Assembly: GCF_027627455.1 (NCBI RefSeq) | Contig: NZ_CP115483.1 | Coordinates: forward strand, 1,922,001-1,986,000 | From: Sphingobacterium sp. SYP-B4668 | GTDB taxonomy: Bacteria > Bacteroidota > Bacteroidia > Sphingobacteriales > Sphingobacteriaceae | Reading direction: 5' to 3' | DNA: 64,000 nt | Shown: positions 1-9,114 of the stretch, in pieces | How positions within the stretch are numbered: the first letter of the stretch is position 1 | How the letters are laid out: each line of letters opens with the position of its first letter | Notes under the pieces: generated by a model | The model's input: only the letters and a program-made list of their open reading frames with translations | The model's database searches: none | Told to the model about the DNA's origin: nothing | Translations under genes and position numbers: made by a program

Positions 1-914
1 ATGACTAACCCGGATATTTGAAGGCTCGTGACCACATGGGCAGTGAAAAAGTACGCGAGTATTACAGCTACGATTGGATTGACGTATGCATATGTACTCA
101 CTTCCGTTGCAGGTCTTACCTGTAGCAGCCAGATATACGAGCTGAAAGCTAGGATAGAGCCAAAGCCAATCAAATATAACAGTGCCCACCAATCTTTAGT
201 CGCCACGGTCGTATAATCAAAGTTGGCATATTCACCATTAAAGAGTGCGACAAGACTAAACATGACACCTGCGATTACCATTTGCCACGCAGTCTTGACC
301 ATGACATGTAAATCCTCCTTCGGCACATTTTCGTTTTCTTCTTTTTTTGAGCTGTATTTGGAATACAGCGAACCTGCCGTCCAAGCAATAGAACCTACAA
401 TCATAGCTACCATAGCCAAGATACGAAGCGTTCTTTTTGACGGGTCGTCTGCCATTGTCAGCTGTTCCCCAAAAAGCATCACCACACCCAAAAAACCTAA
501 GAATAGACCTGCCACAGTCGGTACACTCGTGAAATTCTCTTTCCATTTAGATTTGTCTAACAGCACAAACCATATGGCTGCTGCTGCCGACATGATGGCA
601 ACTATGCCGCTTGATATGTATTGTTCAGCCCAAATGACCGCTCCCATATCAATGAAAAGCAATAAAAATCCTACAAGTAGAGCATCAAATACAGCCTTTT
701 TGCTAAAAAGTTTATAGCCTTTCATTTGGCAATAGGTCATGAGGATTAAACTTGCAGAAACAAATCGCAGTGACCCAAGTACAAATGGTGGGAAGCTGTG
801 TAGTGCTTTTTCAATAAAGAAAAAGGTAGAACCCCAAACAATATAGACAACAGCATAAGCTGCAATGACCATCGCGCTGTGGTTCGATTTTTTTAATGTA
901 ACATTATTTTGCAT
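1..914 (-). CDS. EamA/DMT-family inner-membrane exporter, partial (C-terminus beyond window)
   Basis: The frame is open from an ATG at 914 to the window edge, giving 304 codons with no stop. It begins MQNNVTLKKSN and then shows about nine to ten hydrophobic segments, including VIAAYAVVYIVWGSTFFF, the usual first helix of EamA (drug/metabolite transporter) proteins, and a second EamA half with the LAFSSYIWLLQ and STYAYVNPIVAV segments. A strong AAGGAGG Shine-Dalgarno lies just before the ATG, unusual for this phylum. It starts 14 bp after the stop of the lrp-like gene, so the two are probably one transcript. The family exports small metabolites, often amino acids; an Lrp-controlled amino-acid exporter is the natural reading, but the substrate is inferred. 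Confidence 0.85.
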   Translation of the reverse strand, partial: MQNNVTLKKSNHSAMVIAAYAVVYIVWGSTFFFIEKALHSFPPFVLGSLRFVSASLILMTYCQMKGYKLFSKKAVFDALLVGFLLLFIDMGAVIWAEQYISSGIVAIMSAAAAIWFVLLDKSKWKENFTSVPTVAGLFLGFLGVVMLFGEQLTMADDPSKRTLRILAMVAMIVGSIAWTAGSLYSKYSSKKEENENVPKEDLHVMVKTAWQMVIAGVMFSLVALFNGEYANFDYTTVATKDWWALLYLIGFGSILAFSSYIWLLQVRPATEVSTYAYVNPIVAVILAYFFTAHVVTSLQISGLV

Positions 915-928
915 AGTGGATACCTCCT

Positions 929-1402
929 TTACTCTGGAATAACAATTTTCTGTTGTTCCTTAACTGTCTGTAATACAATAGTGGTGCGAGTAGAGATAAT
1001 TCCATCAATTTTTGAAAACGTATTACGCATCAAGTCGACGAGACCTGCGGAGTCATTGGTTCTTACCTTGATAAGGTAGCCGTCATCACCTGCGATATCA
1101 TGTACTTCTTGGACTTCGGGGATTTCAGCCAAAAGAAATCCAACTCCCTGTTCGCCTATGATATCATTAGCCTTAATGAAAATAAAAGACAATAACTTTT
1201 GATCTACAGCAGCTGGATTGATTTTTGCATTATACTCCAGAATAATGTTTTTTTGTTCCAATTTTTTGACTCGTTCCAAAATTGCAGAAGGGGCCATGCC
1301 CAATTCTCTCGCGATATCTGCGTTATTGGTGCGTGCATTGTCTTGCATAATACGTAAGATTTGCAAGTCTATTTGATCTAAATTATATTCTACTTTTGCC
1401 AT
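929..1402 (-). CDS. Lrp/AsnC-family transcriptional regulator
   Basis: A 157-residue protein of normal family length. The N-terminal winged helix-turn-helix covers about residues 8-60 (LDQIDLQILRIMQ, then ADIARELGMAPSAILERVKKLE), and the C-terminal RAM/ligand domain covers about 65-150 (FIFIKAND, VHDIAGDDGYLIKV, RTTIVLQTVKE). Members bind amino acids or similar ligands as octamers and control transport and metabolism genes, usually including themselves. It is the first gene of a transcript with the EamA exporter. A consensus promoter with a palindrome over its -33 region lies directly upstream, which fits autoregulation. Confidence 0.93.
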   Translation of the reverse strand: MAKVEYNLDQIDLQILRIMQDNARTNNADIARELGMAPSAILERVKKLEQKNIILEYNAKINPAAVDQKLLSFIFIKANDIIGEQGVGFLLAEIPEVQEVHDIAGDDGYLIKVRTNDSAGLVDLMRNTFSKIDGIISTRTTIVLQTVKEQQKIVIPE

Positions 1403-1409
1403 TGTGCTG

Positions 1410-1441
1410 CAAAGGTAGTGATTTTTGAATAATATTCAAAA
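1410..1441 (-). promoter_or_regulatory. Promoter of the Lrp-family gene with palindromic operator
   Basis: On the minus strand the -7 element TACCTTTG (1417-1410) and a -33 TTTTG (1441-1437) are separated by exactly 19 nt, the Bacteroidota consensus layout. A perfect inverted repeat TTTTGAAT-AAT-ATTCAAAA (1423-1441) covers the -33 element and most of the spacer. A further TTCAAAAATGAA element follows at about 1451-1462. The -7 lies 8 nt before the ATG, so the mRNA leader must be very short or absent. Confidence 0.75.
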
Positions 1442-1586
1442 TATAACATTCAAAAATGAACATTATTCTGTCATTAAAATGTTGTTAAGAATATTGTGCA
1501 GTGAGAGAGTGGGATTTACTCGTCCAATGATGCTATTTTTTTAGTAAGGGATTCATTTTGAGTTTAATCCCGATTAAAGCCTTCGA

Positions 1587-3464
1587 TTAGTCTGCGAGCA
1601 CTGGTAGCGTGATATAAGAGCTGTTGTACACGTCATGAAAAATTCGATGGGTAGCTTTTTGGAAATCTGCCGGTCCGGCTTCGTAGATATTCATGAATTT
1701 TTGAGGATTTCGGTCCGCCAATGGAAACCATGAATGCTGAATCTGTATCATGATGCGATGCCCTTTTTTGAATGTATGCCCAATATCTGGAAGTTCATAG
1801 TTGACTTTAGTAATCTCTCCTGGCACGAAAGGTTCAGGATGCGAAAAACTGTTCCGGTATTTACCTCTTAGTATTTCACCTCTTACGAGCATCTGGTAGC
1901 CACCCATAAGAGTTTGATTTGGATTTGGCTCCGGGTTTGGCGTATCTTCTGGAAATACATCTATGAGTTTGACGATATAGTCCGCGTCGGTCCCTGTTGT
2001 TGTAACAATCAGATTCGCAATCACGGGACCTGTCACCGTGATATTATCTGTCAATACAGCTGTTTGGTAAGTCATGACATCTGGACGTTTAGCGGCAAAG
2101 CGTTGGTCATCTATCATATACTCTCGTGATCGAGTGTCCCATACTCCGTCTTGAAAAGGGACTGGTTTGCTAGGGTCACTGATGTATTCGTCCCAACTAT
2201 CCGTACGCTGTACTTTCTCAAAGGAGAGTTGGCCATTGGGGTGTAGGTATAGATTTCGGGTTGTCACATCTCTCGGTGGCCATGCCGTAAAGTTTTTCCA
2301 TTCATTGCTTCCCGTTAAAAAAATGGTCGCTTCAGGTGGCGAAAATTCACCCTTTCCTTTTAAGTAGTATTCAAAAAAAGGCAATTCTAGAGATTGTTGG
2401 TAAGTGATGCTCGTTTTGTTATTGAATGATATATCGCCGAAAGAACTTCCGTCTCCTCTTACCCACCCGCCGTGGAACCAAGGTCCCATGACCAATATAT
2501 TCTTATTTTTCTGATTTTGTTTTTCGATAGCTTTATACGTATGGAGGGCACCATAAGCATCCTCCGCATCGAAAAATCCACCTACAACCATCACCGCAGG
2601 TTTTACCTCGTGCAAGTGCTTGGTCACTACGCGGCTTTGCCAAAAATTGTCGTAATCAGGGTGAGCAAATAGGTCATTCCAAAATTTGATACTGTCGGCG
2701 AAGTACTTATCCTTAAGATTTTTGACGCTTCCCTCTTGTAGGTAAAATTGATACTGATCCTTTATTGGGAATTGAAAGCCTTTAGGTCCTTTATCAGGAG
2801 TGATGGGCTGTGGGCGAGGTACGCCAAATGTAGACATAAACCTAAAAGCATCCATTAAGAAAAGTGCACCCCCATGGTGAAAATCGTCTCCAATAAACCA
2901 GTCTGTAACCGGTGCCTGTGGTGAAACCGCTTTTAAGGCTGGATGCGAATTCACAAGAGAAGCGGTTGCGTAAAATCCTGGATACGAAATTCCGTAGAGA
3001 CCAGCGTTACCATTATTGTTTTTAATATTTTTGATTAACCAGTCTATCGTGTCATAAATGTCCGTGCTCTCATCTACGTTTTGTTTAGATGAGTAATCTG
3101 TCTGTTGAGGTCTGACGTCTTCAAAGTTTCCTTCACTCATCCATTTTCCCCGCACATCTTGATAGACAAATATATATCCCCTGCGCATCATTTCGGGGAA
3201 ATTGCCCAAACTCTTTTTATATTCCTGCTCGCCATAGGGAGATACAGTATAGGGTGTTCTATTGATTAAGAATGGATAAGCATTTCTTTGGTCCTTCGGG
3301 ATATAAATTGCCGTGAATAGCTTAACGCCATCACGCATTGGTATTAAATGTTCGATTTTAGTATAATGGTCTCGCACATACGCCGAATCGCTTGATTGCT
3401 GTTGAGCGAAGAGTGGTACAGAAATCGCAAAAAACCAAAAGAGTAATAGCGTTTTAAAGTTCAT
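1587..3464 (-). CDS. Secreted CocE/NonD-type (S15) acyl hydrolase, alpha-amino acid ester hydrolase-like
   Basis: A 625-residue protein with a signal peptide (residues 1-20, ending PLFA-QQQ). The alpha/beta-hydrolase core carries the nucleophile motif GISYPG (Ser160), then GGFFDAEDAYG with Asp299, and GPWFHGG with His331, giving the Ser-Asp-His triad of the X-Pro dipeptidyl-peptidase/cocaine esterase group. The DAED segment (Asp299, Glu301, Asp302) together with IGDDFHHGGA (193-194) matches the acidic cluster that alpha-amino acid ester hydrolases use to hold the substrate amino group. The C-terminal third is the usual jelly-roll. It probably acts in the periplasm on amino-acid esters, amides or small peptides. 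It stands alone as a transcription unit. The fold assignment is firm; the substrate is inferred. Confidence 0.9.
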   Translation of the reverse strand: MNFKTLLLFWFFAISVPLFAQQQSSDSAYVRDHYTKIEHLIPMRDGVKLFTAIYIPKDQRNAYPFLINRTPYTVSPYGEQEYKKSLGNFPEMMRRGYIFVYQDVRGKWMSEGNFEDVRPQQTDYSSKQNVDESTDIYDTIDWLIKNIKNNNGNAGLYGISYPGFYATASLVNSHPALKAVSPQAPVTDWFIGDDFHHGGALFLMDAFRFMSTFGVPRPQPITPDKGPKGFQFPIKDQYQFYLQEGSVKNLKDKYFADSIKFWNDLFAHPDYDNFWQSRVVTKHLHEVKPAVMVVGGFFDAEDAYGALHTYKAIEKQNQKNKNILVMGPWFHGGWVRGDGSSFGDISFNNKTSITYQQSLELPFFEYYLKGKGEFSPPEATIFLTGSNEWKNFTAWPPRDVTTRNLYLHPNGQLSFEKVQRTDSWDEYISDPSKPVPFQDGVWDTRSREYMIDDQRFAAKRPDVMTYQTAVLTDNITVTGPVIANLIVTTTGTDADYIVKLIDVFPEDTPNPEPNPNQTLMGGYQMLVRGEILRGKYRNSFSHPEPFVPGEITKVNYELPDIGHTFKKGHRIMIQIQHSWFPLADRNPQKFMNIYEAGPADFQKATHRIFHDVYNSSYITLPVLAD

Positions 3465-3628
3465 CCGGTTGTATTTTCTAATCGCAGATGTACGTCCATT
3501 TTTTTGGAAGACCGCGTTCCTGCATACTTGTTAGTTGCTCAATGGCATTCCTATTTGATATGAATATTTTCTCCAAGAGCTTACTATATAAGGTTAAACT
3601 TAGAAAAAAAAATAAATAAATTCAAGGA

Positions 3629-4159
3629 TTATAATTGTTCTGAAGTATTTTCCCTTAGAAGATTTAGTTTTTTACGCAATCTATTGATTATCGCGGCTGT
3701 AGATACAGTGACCATCAACCCGATGAAGCAGCCAAGTCCTACAGACAGAAATCGTTCGAATGCCCCGAAATAACTATGTTGTTGCTGCTCGTGGACCAAG
3801 ACTATGATTAATGCCACCATAGACGTCCGAGCCACTGCCAAAATATTGAAAATTCGGCAGACGATGATAGAGGATATGATGCCAATCAGCATCATGAAAA
3901 CTTGATGTACCGGAATGAAATAACAAGCCAATCCTATTGCCGAACCAATAAAATTGGACTTGAACCGTTCAATCGACAGCTTAAGTGCATCTTTCTCCTC
4001 AGGAGAAATAACGAGAATAATTGAAATCAACATCCAATAGAGCTCATGTTCTGGAAATTTCCAATAGATGTAGTAACCAATTGAGAATCCAATGAGGCAC
4101 CGTAACGTGTATATAATAAGATCTGAACCTAAACTGTATCTTAATAGTTTGTCTTTCAT
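3629..4159 (-). CDS. Small FUSC-like (fusaric-acid-resistance N-terminal type) membrane protein
   Basis: 176 residues from the ATG at 4159. An earlier in-frame start at 4207 is only a TTG, so the ATG is preferred. Four to five hydrophobic segments are visible (LIIYTLRCLIGFSIGYYIYW, ELYWMLISIILVIS, FIGSAIGLACYFI, VFMMLIGIISSIIV, FLSVGLGCFIGLMVTV), and the SPEEKDALKLSIERFKSN stretch between helices is typical of FUSC/aromatic-acid-exporter N-terminal modules. Full-length FUSC pumps are at least twice this size, so this is a single-module member. Its transport role is inferred. It is divergent from the FAD/Fe-S oxidoreductase. Confidence 0.75.
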   Translation of the reverse strand: MKDKLLRYSLGSDLIIYTLRCLIGFSIGYYIYWKFPEHELYWMLISIILVISPEEKDALKLSIERFKSNFIGSAIGLACYFIPVHQVFMMLIGIISSIIVCRIFNILAVARTSMVALIIVLVHEQQQHSYFGAFERFLSVGLGCFIGLMVTVSTAAIINRLRKKLNLLRENTSEQL

Positions 4160-4277
4160 GCGAGAAGTCAAGTAGTCTGTACATGGTATCCCACTAATTA
4201 ACACCAAGGTCAGTGGAAATCAATGTGGGTGGTAGCATTGCATTGTGGCAAAAGAGGAGAATGCTGACCAATTGGCA

Positions 4278-4285
4278 CAAATATA
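4278..4285 (-). promoter_or_regulatory. Promoter -7 element for the FUSC-like gene
   Basis: TATATTTG on the minus strand fits TAnnTTTG and lies about 120 nt before the chosen ATG. No convincing -33 TTTG at 19 nt was found, so this is a candidate only. Confidence 0.4.
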
Positions 4286-4417
4286 ATAACCATTAGAACA
4301 AGCTCGCAATAATTTTTATCTAAAATATTGCATGTTTTTGCGCTTTTATATTTTTTATTGGAAAAATTACGCATAATTTAGCCTTTTAAATAGTCTAGCT
4401 TTTAAAACAATAGTTAG

Positions 4418-4425
4418 TAGCTTTG
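4418..4425 (+). promoter_or_regulatory. Promoter -7 element for the FAD/Fe-S oxidoreductase gene
   Basis: TAGCTTTG matches TAnnTTTG and lies 28 nt before the GTG start codon. The -33 region is not clear. Confidence 0.45.
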
Positions 4426-4452
4426 CTGACACATATTTAATTAGATTTAAAC

Positions 4453-7377
4453 GTGGAAAGTATTCAATCTTTAGACCAATTGGCCGACCTCCTAAACGGA
4501 GAATTTTATTACAACGATACACCTGCACACCACACTGTTCGTATAGCTTATTCCACTGATGCCTCTGTGTATCAGGAGATGCCCCTTGCGGTTGCTATTC
4601 CAAAAGACGTGCAAGATATACACTTACTGATTAGGTATGCTTTCAATAACCGTATTACTTTAATACCCCGGACAGCAGGCACATCCTTAGCGGGGCAGGT
4701 AGTTGGACGAGGGATTGTATTAGATCTATCTAAGAATTTTACCCAAATATTGGAGTTGAATACGGATGAGAAATGGGTTCGGGTAGAGCCGGGGGTCATT
4801 CGCGATGATTTGAATGCTTTTCTAAAGCCCTATGGTTTGATGTTCGGACCAGAGACATCTACAGCAAGTCGAGCAATGGTTGGTGGCATGATTGGAAATA
4901 ATTCCAGTGGCCTACACTCCATCGTATGGGGAGATACCCGTCAAAATTTGATTTCGGCAGAAGTAATACTAGACGATGGTTCAGAAGTACGGTTTGAACA
5001 ATTGGATGAAGGTTCTTATTTCCAAAAGTTAATCCAACAAGATAGGGAAGGAGAGATATACCGACATCTCAATGAGATCCTTACAGACAGAAAATGTTTG
5101 GAATCGATTAAAAAAGGGTATCCCAAGTCGACTATCACAAGGCGCAATACGGGATATGCATTAGATATACTGACCGACAAGACTATGCCCTTCAATATGT
5201 GTAATCTTTTGGCCGGATCCGAAGGTACACTCGCGATTGTCCGCGAAGCCAAGCTTCGGCTCATGCCCTTGCCTCCCAAAGAATTGGGACTGTTATGTGT
5301 TCATTTTGACGATATGGTGGCCTGTATGGAAGGGAATATTGTTGCATTAGCTCATAACCCCGAAGCATCCGAGCTTGTAGATAAATATATTATGGATTTT
5401 ACGGTAGGACATCCTACCTATCAACACAATCGATTCTTTATTGAGGGAGATCCTAAGGCATTGCTTATTGTCGAATTTAGGGGGGCTACCGAAGCAGAGG
5501 TAAGACAAAAGGCAGACGCATTACGTGACGATTTGATTACTAAAGGATTGGGTTATGCTTATCCTTATGTCACAGGTCCGCAGACTGACTTAGTATGGGA
5601 TGTCCGCAAAGCTGGTCTTGGGCTCATTCGCAATTTGCCAGGAGACAGTCAGCCCGTCAATCTTATAGAAGATTGTGCGGTATCTCCAGAAGATTTGCCT
5701 GCCTATGTACGAGATATACAAGCACTTCTGATTGAAGAAGGTGTTCATGCATCTTACTACGCCCATGCAGGTGCTGGTGAACTTCATATAGAGCCCTTCG
5801 TAAATCTGAAGACAGCCGCGGGAAAGAAAACGTTTAGAAGTATATTAGACAAGACAAGCGACTTGATCGTGAAATACAATGGGTCTTTAAGTGGCGAGCA
5901 TGGAGATGGAAGATTGAGAGGGGAGTTTATCGGTAAGGTACTCGGAGAAGATGTGTACCGCTTATTAGAGCGAGTAAAATATATTTTCGATCCCAAGGGC
6001 ATCTTCAATGCCAATAAAATAGTAGATACCCCTCCTATGGACACGCATTTACGGTATGACAACAATCATAATCGTAAAGATATCACGACCTATTTTGACT
6101 TTAGTAAGGAGGAAAGTATCCTTCGACTAGCTGAAAAATGTTCAGGATCTGGAGACTGCCGAAAAACGGAAGTGACTGGTGGGACCATGTGTCCATCTTT
6201 TATGGCCACAAGGAAAGAGAAAGACACAACGCGTGCACGCGCAAATATGCTGCGGCAGTTTTTAACCAATTCGACACAGACAAATCGCTTTGATCATGAG
6301 GAATTGAAAGAAGTAATGGATCTATGTTTGAGTTGTAAGGGGTGTAAGACCGAATGCCCATCGAGTGTGGATGTTGCCAAAATGAAAGCCGAATTCTTGC
6401 AACACTATTACGATGCCAACGGGTCGTCATTTCGTACGAAAGTGATAGCCAACTTTACCAAATCCCAACAGCTAGGCGTGATGTTTGCGCCCATATACAA
6501 TTTTATTGTCAAGAGCAAACTATTGTCGGGAGTCGTCAAGTCCATTGTCGGCTTCGCTCCTAATAGATCGCTTCCTACAGTTGGAAATATGACGCTTTCT
6601 TCTTGGGTGAAGAAGCAAAAAAATACCGACAATAAGAAAAAGGTCTACCTGTTTTGCGACGAGTTCACGGAATATAATGATGTAGAGATTGGAAAGACGG
6701 CTTATAAACTATTGACAGCGCTTGGTTATCAGGTTATCGTGCCCACACATGAGCAAAGTGGACGTACCTACCTCTCCAAAGGATTCGTTAAAGATGCTAA
6801 GTCCCTAGCTAATAGAAATGTCCATTTATTGAAAGATATAGTTTCGGCAGATGTTCCACTTATAGGTATCGAACCCTCTGGCATTATCAGTTTCCGCGAT
6901 GAGTACCCTGCTTTGGTCGATGCTGAGCTCCGCAGTGCAGCAGAGCAGCTCGGTAAGAATGCTTTGATGATTGATGAGTTTTTGGTTGCAGAAATAAATG
7001 CAGGTCGAATACGCCAAGATCAATTTACTAGTCAAGCACAACGGATTAAGTTGCATGGACATTGCTATCAAAAAGCTTTCCACTTGGTGCAGGCCACGGA
7101 GACGTTACTGTCTTTTCCTGCACATTATCAGGTGGAAGTAATACCCTCTGGATGCTGTGGTATGGCGGGCTCTTTCGGTTACGAAAAGGAACACTACGAT
7201 ATTTCTATGCAGGTTGGAGAACTTGTGCTTTTGCCTGAAGTTCGAAAGACAGCAAATGATACGTTAATAGCTGCAGCAGGTACATCTTGTCGTCATCAGA
7301 TTAAAGATGGTACTTCGCGGATGTCGTATCACCCGGTTGAGATTTTGTATAAAGCGTTGAAAGAAAAATGTATTTAA
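4453..7377 (+). CDS. FAD-binding and (Fe-S)-binding oxidoreductase, YdiJ/D-lactate dehydrogenase-like fusion
   Basis: 974 residues starting at GTG. The N-terminal half is a PCMH-type FAD domain (PRTAGTSLAGQ about 72-82; GPETSTASRAMVGG about 132-145) followed by the FAD-oxidase C-terminal domain with AHAGAGELHIEP (about 437-448) and GEHGDGR (481-487). The second half has ferredoxin cysteines: Cys563, Cys569 and Cys580, then CLSCKGCKTECP (Cys625, 628, 631, 635). A CCG-type domain closes the protein (HGHCYQK and SGCCGMAGSFGYE near the end). This is the fused GlcD-GlpC/YdiJ layout, in which a 2-hydroxyacid such as D-lactate or D-2-hydroxyglutarate is oxidised and electrons pass to the quinone pool. 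The exact substrate cannot be read. It is monocistronic and divergent from the FUSC-like gene. Confidence 0.92.
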   Translation: MESIQSLDQLADLLNGEFYYNDTPAHHTVRIAYSTDASVYQEMPLAVAIPKDVQDIHLLIRYAFNNRITLIPRTAGTSLAGQVVGRGIVLDLSKNFTQILELNTDEKWVRVEPGVIRDDLNAFLKPYGLMFGPETSTASRAMVGGMIGNNSSGLHSIVWGDTRQNLISAEVILDDGSEVRFEQLDEGSYFQKLIQQDREGEIYRHLNEILTDRKCLESIKKGYPKSTITRRNTGYALDILTDKTMPFNMCNLLAGSEGTLAIVREAKLRLMPLPPKELGLLCVHFDDMVACMEGNIVALAHNPEASELVDKYIMDFTVGHPTYQHNRFFIEGDPKALLIVEFRGATEAEVRQKADALRDDLITKGLGYAYPYVTGPQTDLVWDVRKAGLGLIRNLPGDSQPVNLIEDCAVSPEDLPAYVRDIQALLIEEGVHASYYAHAGAGELHIEPFVNLKTAAGKKTFRSILDKTSDLIVKYNGSLSGEHGDGRLRGEFIGKVLGEDVYRLLERVKYIFDPKGIFNANKIVDTPPMDTHLRYDNNHNRKDITTYFDFSKEESILRLAEKCSGSGDCRKTEVTGGTMCPSFMATRKEKDTTRARANMLRQFLTNSTQTNRFDHEELKEVMDLCLSCKGCKTECPSSVDVAKMKAEFLQHYYDANGSSFRTKVIANFTKSQQLGVMFAPIYNFIVKSKLLSGVVKSIVGFAPNRSLPTVGNMTLSSWVKKQKNTDNKKKVYLFCDEFTEYNDVEIGKTAYKLLTALGYQVIVPTHEQSGRTYLSKGFVKDAKSLANRNVHLLKDIVSADVPLIGIEPSGIISFRDEYPALVDAELRSAAEQLGKNALMIDEFLVAEINAGRIRQDQFTSQAQRIKLHGHCYQKAFHLVQATETLLSFPAHYQVEVIPSGCCGMAGSFGYEKEHYDISMQVGELVLLPEVRKTANDTLIAAAGTSCRHQIKDGTSRMSYHPVEILYKALKEKCI

Positions 7378-7509
7378 ACCTATGGTTCTTCTCTGTCATG
7401 TCCGACGCAAAAAAATAGAGATTGCGCCCATATCGTAAAACAAATTGTATCTTATTGCTGTTATTCAATAAAATTGTTTTTTTTAACATCAATATTAATC
7501 AGACATAAT

Positions 7510-8136
7510 ATGAGCCTCGTTAGAATTCTATTAGGTGTTGGCGCAATTGCACTGACCATTTCCTGCGGCAATTCATCCAATCAAAAAAAGGAAAAAGGAA
7601 AAAATTCTGGTCCAACTTTACATGAAGTGGTAGATTCCCTAGATGCCAAGAAGCACTTCTACTTTACCATTACAGAAGATGGTAAGACTGATTCCTCAGT
7701 TTTTTATCTCGCTAGAGGGCTATATAAGTCGGATACAGTGGGTGTAAAACTTGAAGTACTGGGCGACATCAACCCTGGGATAAATGCGGATGGAACGCCC
7801 AATGAGGATAATGGATTTCGAAAAGGGGCAATCAAGATTTCCTCTATTGGCGCGGAGTCGGATGCTTTTGTAAAAGTCGTAGGACAGGTGTTCAATATGC
7901 CGACAAATAAACCAATGGTGACAACACCAATTTTGCCAACGGTATTCTCATCCAACAAAGGCAAAGTTGATTTGACTAAGAATAGCACCTATAGCTTTAA
8001 ATTGTTTTTTGACACACCTGACAATCAGCAGGCTGAAGTATTCTCCGTTTTGGATATGTATAAAAATTCTTTTGAGATAACGGAGAAAGATTCCACTTTC
8101 CGCACGCAGTTCCTAAAAGCTTTAACCGGAGAGTAA
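7510..8136 (+). CDS. Hypothetical lipoprotein
   Basis: 208 residues from the ATG at 7510. An earlier in-frame ATG at 7474 would bury the signal peptide behind 12 extra residues. The start MSLVRILLGVGAIALTISCGN is a clear lipoprotein signal with the acylated cysteine at residue 19. The mature part is rich in Thr, Ser and Asp and looks like a single beta-rich domain; I do not recognise a family. It ends in a very strong terminator, so it forms its own short transcript or the end of one starting before 7510. Confidence 0.8.
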   Translation: MSLVRILLGVGAIALTISCGNSSNQKKEKGKNSGPTLHEVVDSLDAKKHFYFTITEDGKTDSSVFYLARGLYKSDTVGVKLEVLGDINPGINADGTPNEDNGFRKGAIKISSIGAESDAFVKVVGQVFNMPTNKPMVTTPILPTVFSSNKGKVDLTKNSTYSFKLFFDTPDNQQAEVFSVLDMYKNSFEITEKDSTFRTQFLKALTGE

Positions 8137-8155
8137 GGAAGGATTCATAATTATA

Positions 8156-8200
8156 AATATACAAAGAAGGGATGTCGCAAACATCCCTTCTTTGTATATT
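8156..8200. terminator. Perfect 20-bp hairpin terminator after the lipoprotein gene
   Basis: Arms 8156-8175 and 8181-8200 are exactly complementary over 20 bp with loop CGCAA. It lies between the stop at 8136 and the next start at 8206. The core is AAGGGATGT/ACATCCCTT. There is no long T run, but the 3' arm contains TTCTTTGTATATT. Confidence 0.7.
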
Positions 8201-8205
8201 AGCAT

Positions 8206-9114
8206 ATGCGATTCTTATTAGATAACCGTTTTTTTCTGTTGTTGTTATTTTATGTTGCGATGCCACAAGCGCAGGCGCAGGGAGGCCTTGATACTGAGAA
8301 ATACAGACAACAACTGGGGCGACTCACATCACCCGAGCTACAGGAGGTATCTGGATTGGTGGCCTCCAGGAAATATCCAGGCCTCTTTTGGGGACATAAT
8401 GACAGCGGAGATGATGCTAGAATTTTCCTCATCGATTCATTGGCCCAACTCAAATTCACTTGTAACTTGGATGGAGTGGCTGCTGTTGATTGTGAGGATA
8501 TTGCATGGGTGGAAATCGACGGTAAGAGTCATTTGGTGCTGGCGGATATTGGGGACAACCTGGGTAAACGACCTTATACTACCCTTTATGTTTTTGAAGA
8601 ACCCGAAATTGACACCCATCTACCACATGGCACCGTATCCAATAGCGCCATTAGAAGTATTAAAGTGATGTACCCCACTGGTCCTAAAGATGCCGAAGCA
8701 TTGATTATTGACCCTATCTCAAAAAAGCTAATCATATTTTCAAAACGAGAACTTCGGTCAGGAATCTATATCACCGACTTCTTTCAGGCGTGGGAAAATC
8801 AGCAGGCGATCTTGACAAAAGCAGGTGAATTAGGATTCAACTTTGTGACTGCGGCCGATGTTAGTGCGGATGGACAGCAGATAATCGTCAAAAATCTGTT
8901 GAACATATATTATTGGCAGATTGACAGCAAGCGAGGATGGACTTTAACTATGCAACGACCGTATATTAAGCTACGCTATGATGCGGAAGCTCAGGGTGAA
9001 GCTATATGCTTTGGTATAGATGCACAAAGTTTTTACACCCTGAGTGAAAGACCTTTTGGGCTAAGTTCTTATCTTTATCGCTATAATCTCAAATACTATG
9101 ATCAAACCAATTAA
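8206..9114 (+). CDS. Secreted protein with HNDSGD motif, probable beta-propeller
   Basis: 302 residues with a signal peptide (about 1-25, ending QAQAQG). Conserved-looking motifs are EVSGLVASRKYPGLFWGHNDSGD (HNDSGD at 64-69) and DCEDIAW (95-101), then regularly spaced beta-strand segments (LVLADIGDN, LIIDPISKKLIIFSK, FVTAADVSADGQQIIVKN). This arrangement occurs in periplasmic propeller-like proteins of unknown activity; acidic residues in the two motifs may bind calcium, which is inference. It overlaps the following esterase gene by 17 bp, so the two are translationally linked. Confidence 0.78.
   Translation: MRFLLDNRFFLLLLFYVAMPQAQAQGGLDTEKYRQQLGRLTSPELQEVSGLVASRKYPGLFWGHNDSGDDARIFLIDSLAQLKFTCNLDGVAAVDCEDIAWVEIDGKSHLVLADIGDNLGKRPYTTLYVFEEPEIDTHLPHGTVSNSAIRSIKVMYPTGPKDAEALIIDPISKKLIIFSKRELRSGIYITDFFQAWENQQAILTKAGELGFNFVTAADVSADGQQIIVKNLLNIYYWQIDSKRGWTLTMQRPYIKLRYDAEAQGEAICFGIDAQSFYTLSERPFGLSSYLYRYNLKYYDQTN

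Noticed and set aside
223..717. 164-codon plus-strand frame at the window start
   Set aside because: It is antisense to the EamA exporter, whose minus-strand frame is open from 914 to the edge and shows full family motifs.
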